A DNA stretch of 38,329 bases from CAOJBM01 sp051872535 (lineage in GTDB: Bacteria > Bacillota_I > Bacilli_A > RF39 > UBA660). The notes beneath the pieces are model-generated. The model was not told where the DNA came from and did not search any database. It worked only from the letters and a program-made list of their open reading frames with translations. Numbering within the stretch: position 1 is the first letter of the stretch; each line of letters begins with the position of its first letter. The DNA lies in contig JBJEDY010000053.1 of NCBI GenBank assembly GCA_051872535.1, forward strand, positions 1-38,329. Reading direction: 5' to 3'. The translations under genes and the position numbers were made by a program. Of this stretch, positions 8,535 through 17,910 are shown in pieces.

Positions 8535-9071
8535 TTATATCATATATTCATAAATTGTTGAATTTTTGGCAAAAAAAGATAAAAAATCAGTATTTTCATC
8601 ATAACCTATAATACAAAAATGTAAATATTTTATAAATCCACCATGAGATACAACTAAGATGGTTTTGTCTGGATAGTTTTGTTTTATTTTTTCTAAAAAC
8701 TTCTCTGCTCTTTTCATACAATCTTTAATACTTTCAACATTTTTGGAATCATCATTCAATTTATAATCTTGATAGTGCGCAAAATCTTCTAAAATAAATT
8801 TAGTTCCTTCTAAATCACCAAAACATCTTTCAGTTAATAATTCATCTATAATTATTTCTTTTTTTCCTTGGACTAATAATTCTGCTGTTTGTCTAGCTCT
8901 TTTAAGTGGAGAACAAAGAACAACATCTATTTCATCTATTGGTAGTTCTTTAGATAATTCTTTTATTTCATTTATTCCATTTTGATTAAGATCAGTATCT
9001 GTTAATCCCTGAATAATTCCTAATTCATTCCAATCAGTTTTACCATGTCTTACCATATATATTTTTTGCAT
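8535..9071 (-). CDS. Histidine phosphatase family protein (phosphoglycerate mutase-like)
   Basis: 178 residues. Phosphohistidine catalysis is shown by the RHG motif (H9, VRHGKTDWNE), R58 in the KRARQTAE segment, E81 (LTERCFGDLEG) and H143 (VVSHGGF). Its size and motifs fit small cytoplasmic phosphatases such as PhoE/CobC/GpmB-like enzymes acting on phosphorylated metabolites; it is not a glycolytic dPGM. It lies 12 bases after the HAD phosphatase gene, so two phosphatases and a methyltransferase are co-transcribed. An AGGTGG site precedes the ATG. The substrate is unknown. Confidence 0.9.
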   Translation of the reverse strand: MQKIYMVRHGKTDWNELGIIQGLTDTDLNQNGINEIKELSKELPIDEIDVVLCSPLKRARQTAELLVQGKKEIIIDELLTERCFGDLEGTKFILEDFAHYQDYKLNDDSKNVESIKDCMKRAEKFLEKIKQNYPDKTILVVSHGGFIKYLHFCIIGYDENTDFLSFFAKNSTIYEYMI

Positions 9072-9083
9072 AAGCCACCTACT

Positions 9084-9884
9084 TTAAGATAATAGTTTAT
9101 TTGTAAAGTATGATACACCTTTTTCATCATTTGTTTTAGTTATTTCATCAGCAATGCTTTTTAATTTAGAAGTAGCATTCCCCATTGCTACACAATAACC
9201 AGCTAATTCACACATACTAATATCGTTATCACCATCACCTATTGTTATAGCATCTTCTTTTGAGATATGAAGATAATCTAATAGTTCTGTTATCCCACGA
9301 GCTTTAGATACACCAACAGCATTAAAGTCATGAAAATAGTCCTTATTTGGATGACGATTTCCTGATTTTAAATCATTAGATGTACTTGCTAAATGGATAC
9401 TTGGATATAAATCAGCAAACATTCTTGGTATAACTAACATACGATTATAGTTTAAAGATGTTAAAACAATTTGATTTACAGGATATTTAATTTCATCATA
9501 TGAGTTAATTAAAATACGATTACTACTCTCTTCAATTGATTGATAATCTTCATTTGTTGTATTTAATAACATATTTATATTAGATTTTTGGCAATAAGAA
9601 AGAATTTCTTTAACATCTTTTTCAGGTATTGCAGCATTAAATATTACCTCATTAGTTTTAATATTTGTTACTTCAGCTCCATTGGAAGAAATTAAATAAT
9701 CACTTGTTCCGACTTCTAATGCAACGTTCTTAGCATATTTACAACTTCTTCCAGTACATAAAACAACTAAATAGCCTTGATCTTTTAATCTTTTTATTTG
9801 ATTAATTGTTTCTTTATCTATTATCCCATCTGAGTTACGTAAAGTCCCATCTATGTCTATAAATACTATTTTATACTTTTTCAC
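9084..9884 (-). CDS. Cof-type HAD family phosphatase
   Basis: 266 residues, full length for HAD subfamily IIB (Cof/YwpJ). Motif I is IDIDGT (D10 nucleophile, D12 acid), motif II is VLCTGRS, the motif III Lys lies in SKARGITELL, and motif IV is GDGDNDISM. These enzymes dephosphorylate sugar phosphates, FMN or similar metabolites. The start is the GTG at 9882-9884: the reading frame has no upstream ATG and motif I lies only 10 residues in. First gene of the three-gene operon, preceded by a promoter overlapping a 19-bp palindrome. Confidence 0.9.
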   Translation of the reverse strand: MKKYKIVFIDIDGTLRNSDGIIDKETINQIKRLKDQGYLVVLCTGRSCKYAKNVALEVGTSDYLISSNGAEVTNIKTNEVIFNAAIPEKDVKEILSYCQKSNINMLLNTTNEDYQSIEESSNRILINSYDEIKYPVNQIVLTSLNYNRMLVIPRMFADLYPSIHLASTSNDLKSGNRHPNKDYFHDFNAVGVSKARGITELLDYLHISKEDAITIGDGDNDISMCELAGYCVAMGNATSKLKSIADEITKTNDEKGVSYFTNKLLS

Positions 9885-9907
9885 ACTACCACACTCTTTA
9901 CATTTTA

Positions 9908-9936
9908 ATTATATCTTTTTACAATGTTATTGTAAA
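9908..9936 (-). promoter_or_regulatory. Promoter with palindromic operator for the HAD operon
   Basis: Minus strand: -35 TTTACA (9931-9936), 17-base spacer, -10 TATAAT (9908-9913). The -35 is one arm of TTTACAATAACATTGTAAA (9918-9936), a perfect inverted repeat around a 3-base centre, so a dimeric regulator bound here would cover the -35 and spacer. Confidence 0.65.
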
Positions 9937-9959
9937 CAAAAAGACAAATGTGATTGTAA

Positions 9960-9983
9960 AGAAAAAGACTAGTTAAACTAGTC
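9960..9983 (-). terminator. Terminator of the ABC exporter operon
   Basis: GACTAG-TTTAA-CTAGTC (9967-9983) on the minus strand, then TTTTTC. It overlaps the stop codon of the second exporter gene. Confidence 0.75.
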
Positions 9984-12126
9984 AATTTTGAAATTGGGAA
10001 TTATATAAGTCAGCATAGAATCCATTCTTTTTCATTAATTCATCATGTTTTCCTTGTTCAATTATATTTCCTTCATTCATTACTAAGATTAAATCAGCAT
10101 TTTTAATTGTTGATAATCTATGAGCAATAATAAATGATGTCTTACCTTCAGTAAGTTTATCCATTGCTTTTTGAACAAGTTCTTCAGTTCTTGTATCAAC
10201 ATTAGAAGTGGCTTCATCTAAAATTAAGAAGGGAGCATTTTCTATCATACCTCTTGCTATAGTTAATAATTGTTTTTGACCAGCAGATACTGATTCACTA
10301 TCATCTAGTTTAGCATCTAATCCTCCCGGTAAAGTTTTAATAAAATGGTCTACTCCAACTGTTTTTAAAGCAGTCCATATTTCTTCATCTGTATTATTTT
10401 CTTTATTAAATTTAATATTATCTCTAACTGTACCATTAAATAGCCAAGTATCTTGTAATACCATTACAAATAAATCGTGAATATTTTCTCTGGTAAGTTC
10501 CTTAATTGAAACCCCATCAATTAAAATATCTCCATCATTTATGTTATAAAACTTCATAAGAAGATTGACAATTGTCGTTTTACCAGCACCTGTTGGTCCT
10601 ACTATGGCAATTTTTTCACCAGGCAAAGCTTTGGCACTAAAGTTTTTAATAATTACTTTATCATCATCATATCCAAACTTAACATTTTTAAACTCGATAT
10701 TTCCAATAACTTTATTTTTATCTAAAACTTTTACAAATTTACTTTCATCTGGCATTTCTTTTTCATCTAAGAATTCAAATACTCTTTCACTAGCAGCTGT
10801 AGCTCCTTGAAGTCCAGTCATTGCTTGAGCTATTTGTGATAATGGATTAGTAAACATTCTAACATAAATCATAAATGCTACAATAACACCAATAGAAATA
10901 ATATTATTCATAGTTAGTAATGCTCCAACTACACAGATAGCAACATAACCAAAGTTACCAACAAAACCCATTATAGGGTTCATTAACCCAGATAAAAATT
11001 GACTCTTACGATTACATACATATAATTTTTTATTTAATGTATCAAAATCTTCACTAGCTTTTTTAGTTCCATTATATGCTTTAACAATATTGTGACCAGA
11101 ATATATTTCTTCTATATGAGCATTTAAATTACCTAATTCTATTTGACGTTCATTAAAATATTTTTGTGATTTATTAAGAATAAGACTCATCATACTAAAC
11201 CCTATTAATGTTGATAAAATTGCAGTTATAGCCATAATCCAGTTAGTAACAAACATCATAACAATTGATCCTAAAAAAATTGTCGAACTTCCGACAAGAG
11301 TTCCAAGACTTTGATTCATATTCATAGCAATTGAATCGATATCGTTAGTTACTCTTGATAAAATATCACCCATTTCATGATTATCAAAATACTTAAGTGG
11401 TAAATTATTGATTTTTGTAGTTATTCTTGTTCTCAGATTTTTAGCATAATTATTAGATACAGTACATAAAATGAATCCTTGAATATAATTAAAGATTGCA
11501 CTTACAATATGTAAAGTTAAGATAATTATTGCTAAAGATGTGACTGTTTTCATATTAATAACTGGTTTAATTATTTCATAAATAGATTTTGGTACACTTA
11601 ATAAAATACCCATTGCTTGTTTACTATCTTTCTTATCAAAACTTGTATATAATTTTACTGCTGTTACTTGGTCCATACTTGTTATAGTATTACCATCCAT
11701 TGCAAATTCATCAAATAATTCTAATAGAGTTTCATCAGAAATTTCCATAATATGCTCTTTGTTATTATTTTTTATAGCATCGGTTAGGATTATTTTATCT
11801 TCTTCCGGAAACTCCTTACTATTCATAATAATTTGGTAATTATTCATTAAAATACGATTATCAGTAATATTTCTTCTTATCCTTGCTTCCAACTCTTCCA
11901 TTTTGACATTATTAGGTTTAATACCATTTTCTACTTCATCAGTAAATTTAGATAATAAATTAGGAGTAATTAAACCTAAAATAGCACTTACTACAGCGAG
12001 AATTAGAGCAATAAATAACAGTTTATGCCATTTTTTCATATCATGAAATAACTTTATCATTGTTTCTTTAAAGTTTTTAGACTTTTCAGGAGCTATTCCT
12101 TTTGGTCCATGTCCAAATCTAGGCAT
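9982..12126 (-). CDS. ABC exporter half-transporter with the catalytic ATP site (BmrD/LmrD-like)
   Basis: 714 residues: N-terminal membrane domain, then a nucleotide-binding domain from about 475. Walker A is GPTGAGKTT, the Q-loop is VLQDTW, the signature is VSAGQ rather than LSGGQ, Walker B is FLILDEATS with the catalytic Glu, and the H-loop is IIAHRLST. Between TM1 (about 35-60) and TM2 (about 190-215) lies an extra extracellular domain of roughly 120 polar residues, absent from most half-transporters. The ATG lies inside the end of the upstream partner gene (8-base overlap), so the two are coupled and should form a heterodimer exporting drugs, lipids or peptides. The substrate is not deducible. 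Confidence 0.92.
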   Translation of the reverse strand: MPRFGHGPKGIAPEKSKNFKETMIKLFHDMKKWHKLLFIALILAVVSAILGLITPNLLSKFTDEVENGIKPNNVKMEELEARIRRNITDNRILMNNYQIIMNSKEFPEEDKIILTDAIKNNNKEHIMEISDETLLELFDEFAMDGNTITSMDQVTAVKLYTSFDKKDSKQAMGILLSVPKSIYEIIKPVINMKTVTSLAIIILTLHIVSAIFNYIQGFILCTVSNNYAKNLRTRITTKINNLPLKYFDNHEMGDILSRVTNDIDSIAMNMNQSLGTLVGSSTIFLGSIVMMFVTNWIMAITAILSTLIGFSMMSLILNKSQKYFNERQIELGNLNAHIEEIYSGHNIVKAYNGTKKASEDFDTLNKKLYVCNRKSQFLSGLMNPIMGFVGNFGYVAICVVGALLTMNNIISIGVIVAFMIYVRMFTNPLSQIAQAMTGLQGATAASERVFEFLDEKEMPDESKFVKVLDKNKVIGNIEFKNVKFGYDDDKVIIKNFSAKALPGEKIAIVGPTGAGKTTIVNLLMKFYNINDGDILIDGVSIKELTRENIHDLFVMVLQDTWLFNGTVRDNIKFNKENNTDEEIWTALKTVGVDHFIKTLPGGLDAKLDDSESVSAGQKQLLTIARGMIENAPFLILDEATSNVDTRTEELVQKAMDKLTEGKTSFIIAHRLSTIKNADLILVMNEGNIIEQGKHDELMKKNGFYADLYNSQFQN

Positions 12127-13870
12127 GATTTAAATCCTCGCTTCCTAATTGGGATAAGGCAATTTCTTTATAGATAGAACAATTCTTAAGAAGCTCTTTA
12201 TGAGTTCCTATTCCTACACATTTACCTTTATCTAGTACTACTATTTTATCAGCATTCATAATTGTCCCAATTCTTTGAGCAACAATTAAACAAGTAGCAT
12301 CTTTTGTATATTCTTTTAAACTTTTTCTTAATTCAGCATCAGTTTTAAAATCTAACGCTGAAAAAGAATCGTCAAATATATATATTTCTGGGGTTTTAGC
12401 AATTGCTCTTGCAATAGAAATTCTTTGTTTTTGACCACCAGAGACATTTGTTCCTCCTCTTGAAATATTAGAATCATAACTATTTTCCATTTTGGTTACA
12501 AAATCTTCTCCTTGGGCTATTTTGATTGCTTCTTTTATTTTCTTTAAAGGTATACTATCATTACCATAAGATACATTTTCTTTAACACTAGCTGTAAACA
12601 TAAATGCTTTTTGAGATACATATCCTAATTTATTATTTAAGGCTTCTTGTTTGTAGTCTTTAACATTTACCCCATCGACTAATATTGTTCCTGAAGTTGC
12701 ATCATAAAATCTTGGTACTAAATTAATTAATGTTGATTTACCACTACCTGTCGAACCAATAAAAGCAACAGTTTCCCCTTTATTAGCTTTAAATGATACA
12801 TTTTCTAAAATGTATTCATCAGCGTCAGGATATTTAAATGATACATTTTTAAATTCAACTGTACCTTTTTCTTTTGTTTTACCATCAAAAGTACCATCGA
12901 CTATAGATAATTCTTCTTCTAATACTTCATTAATACGACGAGCTGATATTTGAGCTCGAGGTAAAATCATAAAAATCATGCCTAACATTAAGAATGCCAT
13001 AATAACTTGCATTCCATAGCTAACAAAAACTATCATATCACTAAATAAAGTTAATTTATCCATTAAGACAGCATGACTAATTAAGATTGCACCTATAAAA
13101 TAAATTCCTACCGATAAACTATTCATAACAGTGTTCATTATTGGATTCATTAACGCAAAACATCTTTGATTAAATAATTGAGCTTTAGTTAATTCTTCAT
13201 TTACTTCATTAAAACGTCTTTCTTGAAATTTTTCAGCATTAAATGCTCTTATTACACGAATACCAGTTAAGTTTTCTCGTGTTACACCATTTACTTTGTC
13301 AATTAGTTTTTGAACTAAAGCAAAACGCGGTAAAACAATTGCCATAATTATGCCAGAAGATAATAAAAGAATAACAACACATCCTCCAATTAAGGCACTC
13401 CATTCCATACTCTTATTTATGATTTTAGTTACAGCCCATACAGCCATAATTGGTGCTTTTATCATTGCTTGCAAACCTAATGAAATAAACATTTCTATCA
13501 TAGTTACATCATTAGTTGTTCTTGTTATTAAACTACTTGTTTGAAATTTTTTTATTTCCGCTGTACTAAATGATTCTACTTTATCAAATATTTTTTTACG
13601 AATGTTCATCGAAAATGTTGATGATACTCCTGTTGTTAAATAACCAACAAAAATAGCTGTTGCTAAACTTCCTAAAGAACATAGAACCATATATAATCCT
13701 TGAGTTAAAACATCTTTTATACTACTTCCTTCAGTTCTAATAAGGACAGTTATCTTACTCATATAGTCTGGAAGTCTTAATTCCAACCAAACTTGACAGA
13801 ATATAAATACTATACATATAGCAATAATGAATAAATCCTTTTTTGTTAAATTGGAAAATAATTTTTTCAT
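12119..13870 (-). CDS. ABC exporter half-transporter with the degenerate ATP site (BmrC/LmrC-like)
   Basis: 583 residues: six membrane helices, then an NBD from about 345. Walker A GSTGSGKST and signature VSGGQ are canonical, but the catalytic Glu after Walker B is Asp (YIFDDSFS) and the H-loop His is Gln (IVAQRIG). With its partner's altered VSAGQ signature this is the standard asymmetric arrangement of heterodimeric exporters, with one active and one degenerate site. The start at 13870 has GGAAGTG 6 bases upstream; an in-frame extension to 13909 has no such site. First gene of the operon. Confidence 0.92.
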   Translation of the reverse strand: MKKLFSNLTKKDLFIIAICIVFIFCQVWLELRLPDYMSKITVLIRTEGSSIKDVLTQGLYMVLCSLGSLATAIFVGYLTTGVSSTFSMNIRKKIFDKVESFSTAEIKKFQTSSLITRTTNDVTMIEMFISLGLQAMIKAPIMAVWAVTKIINKSMEWSALIGGCVVILLLSSGIIMAIVLPRFALVQKLIDKVNGVTRENLTGIRVIRAFNAEKFQERRFNEVNEELTKAQLFNQRCFALMNPIMNTVMNSLSVGIYFIGAILISHAVLMDKLTLFSDMIVFVSYGMQVIMAFLMLGMIFMILPRAQISARRINEVLEEELSIVDGTFDGKTKEKGTVEFKNVSFKYPDADEYILENVSFKANKGETVAFIGSTGSGKSTLINLVPRFYDATSGTILVDGVNVKDYKQEALNNKLGYVSQKAFMFTASVKENVSYGNDSIPLKKIKEAIKIAQGEDFVTKMENSYDSNISRGGTNVSGGQKQRISIARAIAKTPEIYIFDDSFSALDFKTDAELRKSLKEYTKDATCLIVAQRIGTIMNADKIVVLDKGKCVGIGTHKELLKNCSIYKEIALSQLGSEDLNHA

Positions 13871-13994
13871 TTGTTCACTTCCTATAAATATACTACTCTT
13901 TTCTTTCAAAAAAGCTCTTACATAATTATAATTTTATTAAGATAATCAGTCAAGTAAAGGCAACAGTAACTTTTAAATAATTCTAAAACACCAT

Positions 13995-14026
13995 AAAAAA
14001 AATTGCAAATATGCAATTTTTAAAGT
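13995..14026 (-). terminator. Terminator of the PIG-L/yfhO operon
   Basis: AAATTGCA-TATT-TGCAATTT on the minus strand followed by at least six T, overlapping the yfhO stop codon. Confidence 0.75.
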
Positions 14027-16524
14027 TTTCTTCTTAATTCTAAAAAATAGACAATTATAAATATAATGACCCCTACTAGAGAAATATATATAGATAATTT
14101 CTTTAATGGAGCTGCATATATGATTTTTATATTATGCTTTCCACTTGATATTTTAAAACCAATAAAACTTTCATTTACTTTTTCTATTTTTACTTCTTCT
14201 TCATCTATATATGCAGTAAATCCTTTATCATATGGAATCGAAGTTGTAAAGTATCCATCTTTACTTACATCAATACTTCCTTCCAAAACATTATCTAACA
14301 TTTTAGTTATTTTAAGTTCATCTACTTTAGTTATAACATTCTCTAAATATGCATAATCTAAAGCATATAACTCTATATCACTAATATTATATCTCCCTTT
14401 ACCAAATATTATTGATAATGTTTTTAAATTTTTATCAGAAATAACATAGTCAAAATCATAATTTTGATTATGATATTTCCATTCAGCACAAGTTAGTTTA
14501 TTTTTCACTTCATTAATTGTTATATAGGTATCCCCAAAAGTACATGATTGAGACTTATTATTTCGAAAACGAATAAATATGACATGGTTTTGATATTTTT
14601 CATCTAAAGTGTATTTAGCTATACCATGTTCTTTAGATTTTATTATATAATGCCCATTTTCTTCTTTTATAGTTAAACCTTCAGTTTCAATTTCATCCAT
14701 ATTAATTTCAAACTTCTTAATATTGGAAATAAAATCTGTGTTTGTATCAGCATCAGCTATAATATTATTTAGTAAAGCTTCAGCTTGTTTTGGATAACCT
14801 AATTTAGCAAAATCATCATAATTTAAAATATTAGAAGTTGCATATGCTATTGGTAAAACACTATCATTTTTATATATAAAGTAATCATCTTTAGATTGAA
14901 TTAATTCATATCCTTGATGTTCCTTTTTACTATCACTTACAGTATATTTTGATGATGTAAATATATTATAAAGAATATTATTAGTTGGGCTAGTAATTGC
15001 TCTATTACGATGAGGAAAATTATTATTCATTACATCATAATAGAAATAATTGTAATTCATATTATAAATAGATGAATAAATTGTTGTATTAAAATAATTT
15101 AGATTGTGGAAAATTCGATTATTATATTGAGTACTATACACTAAATTAGTACGATAATAACCATCATCTAAATCAGTAATATAATCTACTGCATCCTTTA
15201 ATTTATTGTATTCATTACTAGCTTCTTTTCTTATAACTAAATCATCATATGTTAAACTAACAAAGCAAGAAAGAAAGAAAGCAAATAAACATATAGGAAT
15301 AGCAATTAAATATTTTTTATCAAATTTCTTATATAAGTATAAAGCTATTAGGATTACTGCCATATCACTTAAGATAACTATTTTTTTACTATTAATAGTT
15401 AACCCAATTAACATTACTATAATAAATATTAATACTACTTTTGAATAGTTAAACTTTTTATCAAATATTTTTTTAATTGTTTCACTAATAACTAATATAC
15501 ATATTGGTAACATTGGAATTAATGATTTAGAATCAATATACATTGTGGCATTTAAAATATAGTTAAATATTGGAAACAGTAAGAATAATCCTAAAACAAT
15601 ACTCAAAAACTTATTTTCTTTCTTTTCATCAAAAAAACTAATAATTCCCATAATAATAAAAGAAGTAAGACCAATTCCATATGGTTCATATAAGAAATAA
15701 TTTAAATGAATATTAGGTAATAGAATATTTTTAAGACTAATTGTATTATAAGTTTCTCCTCTTCCACTTAAGATAACTTGGAATGTAGGAATAGTTATTA
15801 CTGCTGATAATAAAATACCTAAGATAATTGGAGCGACAAAATAAAGTCCATCTAATATAAATCTTTTAAATGTTATAGTTTGATGCATTTTTAAATACTT
15901 ATAAATACCATAAATCACTAATGCCACTATTCCACCAATACTATAATAATAACTTGTCATTACCATTAAAAAGACCGAGATAGCCAACGTACAACTACGA
16001 TCTTTTTCTAATTTACGATCTACACCAAATAATCCAAGTATTAAAAATGGCATGTAGTTAATAAACATAATATGACGATGAGAGTGTAATGTGATTGATG
16101 TTGCAAATATAAATAAAAAAGTACTAATAAAACAATTTAAAGAACTATTATTTTTATTTTTTAACCAAGTATAAAGCATTGCAGCACTAACAATAACAGA
16201 AAGAATAGTAATTGCTATCATATAATTAGTCATATTAACAAATGGTAATAAATAAGAAAATAAGATATATGGACTTAATAATCCATAATATGAAAAATTA
16301 TAGATATTTTGACCATTACCAATGTTAAAAGCAAAGTCTGGAAATAAGTTTTTTGTTTTATAAAACAAATCTCGAAAATATTCTGGAAATGCAATATGTT
16401 GTTCATACCAGTCTAATGTTGAACCATAATAGTATTTAAATTGAGAAAGAATGATAACGAAAAAAAGAAATAGAACACTTAGAACTATTATGTTTAAATA
16501 ATCTTTTTTTGTTAAATTTTTCAT
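14020..16524 (-). CDS. yfhO: YfhO-family multispan membrane protein (putative glycosyltransferase)
   Basis: About 834 residues. Roughly a dozen membrane helices fill residues 1-420 (first at about 13-35); then comes a large extracellular beta-rich region (about 425-800) and a final helix (IYISLVGVIIFIIVYFLELRRK). Known YfhO proteins (B. subtilis YfhO, Listeria GtlB-like functions) are GT-C type enzymes that decorate lipoteichoic or wall teichoic acid outside the cell. Supporting features are the extracytoplasmic loop with DWYEQHIAFPEYFRD after TM1 and the C-terminal KDGYFTTSIPYDKGFTAYIDEE block typical of YfhO. The start at 16524 overlaps the previous stop as ATGA, so it is translationally coupled to the PIG-L gene; a TTG at 16542 is less likely. 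Confidence 0.88.
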   Translation of the reverse strand: MKNLTKKDYLNIIVLSVLFLFFVIILSQFKYYYGSTLDWYEQHIAFPEYFRDLFYKTKNLFPDFAFNIGNGQNIYNFSYYGLLSPYILFSYLLPFVNMTNYMIAITILSVIVSAAMLYTWLKNKNNSSLNCFISTFLFIFATSITLHSHRHIMFINYMPFLILGLFGVDRKLEKDRSCTLAISVFLMVMTSYYYSIGGIVALVIYGIYKYLKMHQTITFKRFILDGLYFVAPIILGILLSAVITIPTFQVILSGRGETYNTISLKNILLPNIHLNYFLYEPYGIGLTSFIIMGIISFFDEKKENKFLSIVLGLFLLFPIFNYILNATMYIDSKSLIPMLPICILVISETIKKIFDKKFNYSKVVLIFIIVMLIGLTINSKKIVILSDMAVILIALYLYKKFDKKYLIAIPICLFAFFLSCFVSLTYDDLVIRKEASNEYNKLKDAVDYITDLDDGYYRTNLVYSTQYNNRIFHNLNYFNTTIYSSIYNMNYNYFYYDVMNNNFPHRNRAITSPTNNILYNIFTSSKYTVSDSKKEHQGYELIQSKDDYFIYKNDSVLPIAYATSNILNYDDFAKLGYPKQAEALLNNIIADADTNTDFISNIKKFEINMDEIETEGLTIKEENGHYIIKSKEHGIAKYTLDEKYQNHVIFIRFRNNKSQSCTFGDTYITINEVKNKLTCAEWKYHNQNYDFDYVISDKNLKTLSIIFGKGRYNISDIELYALDYAYLENVITKVDELKITKMLDNVLEGSIDVSKDGYFTTSIPYDKGFTAYIDEEEVKIEKVNESFIGFKISSGKHNIKIIYAAPLKKLSIYISLVGVIIFIIVYFLELRRKL

Positions 16525-17225
16525 TCTACACCATCTTTCCAATCATTGAAGGAAATTAAATCTTCATATTCATACATGTGATCAAAAGTAGTCATTATAA
16601 AACTTTGGGTTTTGTATAATTTTAAAACTTCAATTTTTCGATTTAATATATCTTTATCCATAACAGGAACTCTCTTAAAAATATTACCTATTTTCTTTTT
16701 AGAATAATATTTACCAAAATAAAATAATTTATCTTTATCACTAGTACAAGATGTTACTATTTGATTAGACATTTTATGATGGATATGTCCGTATTCTCCT
16801 AAAGGATTATGAGTAACTATCATTTCCCAATCTTTTAAATTTAGGATTGTAGAAATATCTTTGCTAATATCTTCTCTAACTGTATTCCAGTTATCTCTTT
16901 CCCCGTTAGTTTTATCCGGATAACCTAACATAATATATTTATCATTAGTACTATCCATTACTTTTACAAATTCTTTTACTCTCGATTTATCTTTTCCACA
17001 AGTAATACATACAACTAAATAATCATTTTCGATTAGTTCCTTTCCTCCCCATAACATTTCATCGTCTGGGTGAGCAACTATCATAATTTTATTTATTCCA
17101 TCAAGATCAATATTATTAAAGTCATGAGTTGGTTTTGGTGTTAATAAATAATCGAATAGAAAAAATAATAATACGATAGCTATTATTATAATTAAAGCTA
17201 TTGATAGCTTTTTAAAATTCTTCAT
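16521..17225 (-). CDS. PIG-L/LmbE-family deacetylase, membrane-anchored
   Basis: 234 residues. One N-terminal helix (about 7-28) anchors the enzyme with the catalytic domain presumably outside. The zinc motif is AHPDDE (H52, D54, D55), with the distal ligand in GHIHHKM. PIG-L enzymes remove N-acetyl groups from sugar-linked GlcNAc. Coupling to yfhO by an ATGA overlap suggests a joint role in modifying a cell-surface glycan: one protein moves or transfers the sugar, the other deacetylates it. That link is inference from gene order. A GGAAGAAG site precedes the ATG, and a TTGACA promoter lies upstream. Confidence 0.88.
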   Translation of the reverse strand: MKNFKKLSIALIIIIAIVLLFFLFDYLLTPKPTHDFNNIDLDGINKIMIVAHPDDEMLWGGKELIENDYLVVCITCGKDKSRVKEFVKVMDSTNDKYIMLGYPDKTNGERDNWNTVREDISKDISTILNLKDWEMIVTHNPLGEYGHIHHKMSNQIVTSCTSDKDKLFYFGKYYSKKKIGNIFKRVPVMDKDILNRKIEVLKLYKTQSFIMTTFDHMYEYEDLISFNDWKDGVE

Positions 17226-17261
17226 AATATCTTCTTCCAGTCCTATAAAATCACATATAAA

Positions 17262-17290
17262 ACATTACTCTTTTTTTCGTATTTTGTCAA
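17262..17290 (-). promoter_or_regulatory. Promoter of the PIG-L/yfhO operon
   Basis: Minus strand: consensus TTGACA (17285-17290), 17-base spacer, TAATGT (17262-17267). Confidence 0.6.
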
Positions 17291-17313
17291 CATAAGGAAA
17301 AAGGTATAATGGA

Positions 17314-17910
17314 CTATTCTTCGATTACTTTTGATGATGATAAAATATCGTGTAAACCACGTTCATCTGTTCTAAACAAAATCATAAAATATATAGTTAT
17401 AGATATTAATGAACTTATAGCATTACTAACTGAGTAAACTTTATAAAAACCATTTATTTTCAAAAATTCAATACTTACCATATTGATAACTATAAAAGCA
17501 ATTCCATAAAGAATTATTGCTCTAAAAAGATAATTTACAACAGGAAGTTCTTGACTATCTTTAGAAACAATTCTAATTTTCATCATCTTTTTACCAATTG
17601 TTTGGCCTTTATTAAAACATTGAAAAATTGCAAAATAACCAATAGTTACTAAGACATTAACAACATTAAAGGCTGTGCCAAAATAATTAATGTCATAAAC
17701 AAGGGATTTTATTTCTTCGTTTGTTTCTTCGGTTGTTTCTTCTTCACTTTCTAAAATAGAAGTTGCTTTTTCAATTAATCTATCATTAGCATCATTATAT
17801 TTATCCATTTGTTTTTGCATTAAACTAGTATTACAGATTAATCCTACTACAAAGGTAACTAATAGAATATCAACTATATAAGCTAATAATCTTTTATATT
17901 TAATTTTCAT
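17314..17910 (-). CDS. RDD family membrane protein
   Basis: 198 residues with about four hydrophobic segments. The RDD pattern is present: RLLAYIVDILLVTFVVG with the conserved Arg and Asp in the first helix, FNKGQTIGKKMMKIRIV in the middle, and the closing FRTDERGLHDILSSSKVI. An acidic stretch (ESEEETTEETNEE) fills the first loop. RDD proteins are small membrane proteins with poorly defined roles; some are implicated in ion or proton exchange. The start at 17910 has AGGAG 9 bases upstream and overlaps the end of tldE by 11 bases, so it is the last gene of the tldD-tldE-rdd operon. Confidence 0.85.
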   Translation of the reverse strand: MKIKYKRLLAYIVDILLVTFVVGLICNTSLMQKQMDKYNDANDRLIEKATSILESEEETTEETNEEIKSLVYDINYFGTAFNVVNVLVTIGYFAIFQCFNKGQTIGKKMMKIRIVSKDSQELPVVNYLFRAIILYGIAFIVINMVSIEFLKINGFYKVYSVSNAISSLISITIYFMILFRTDERGLHDILSSSKVIEE

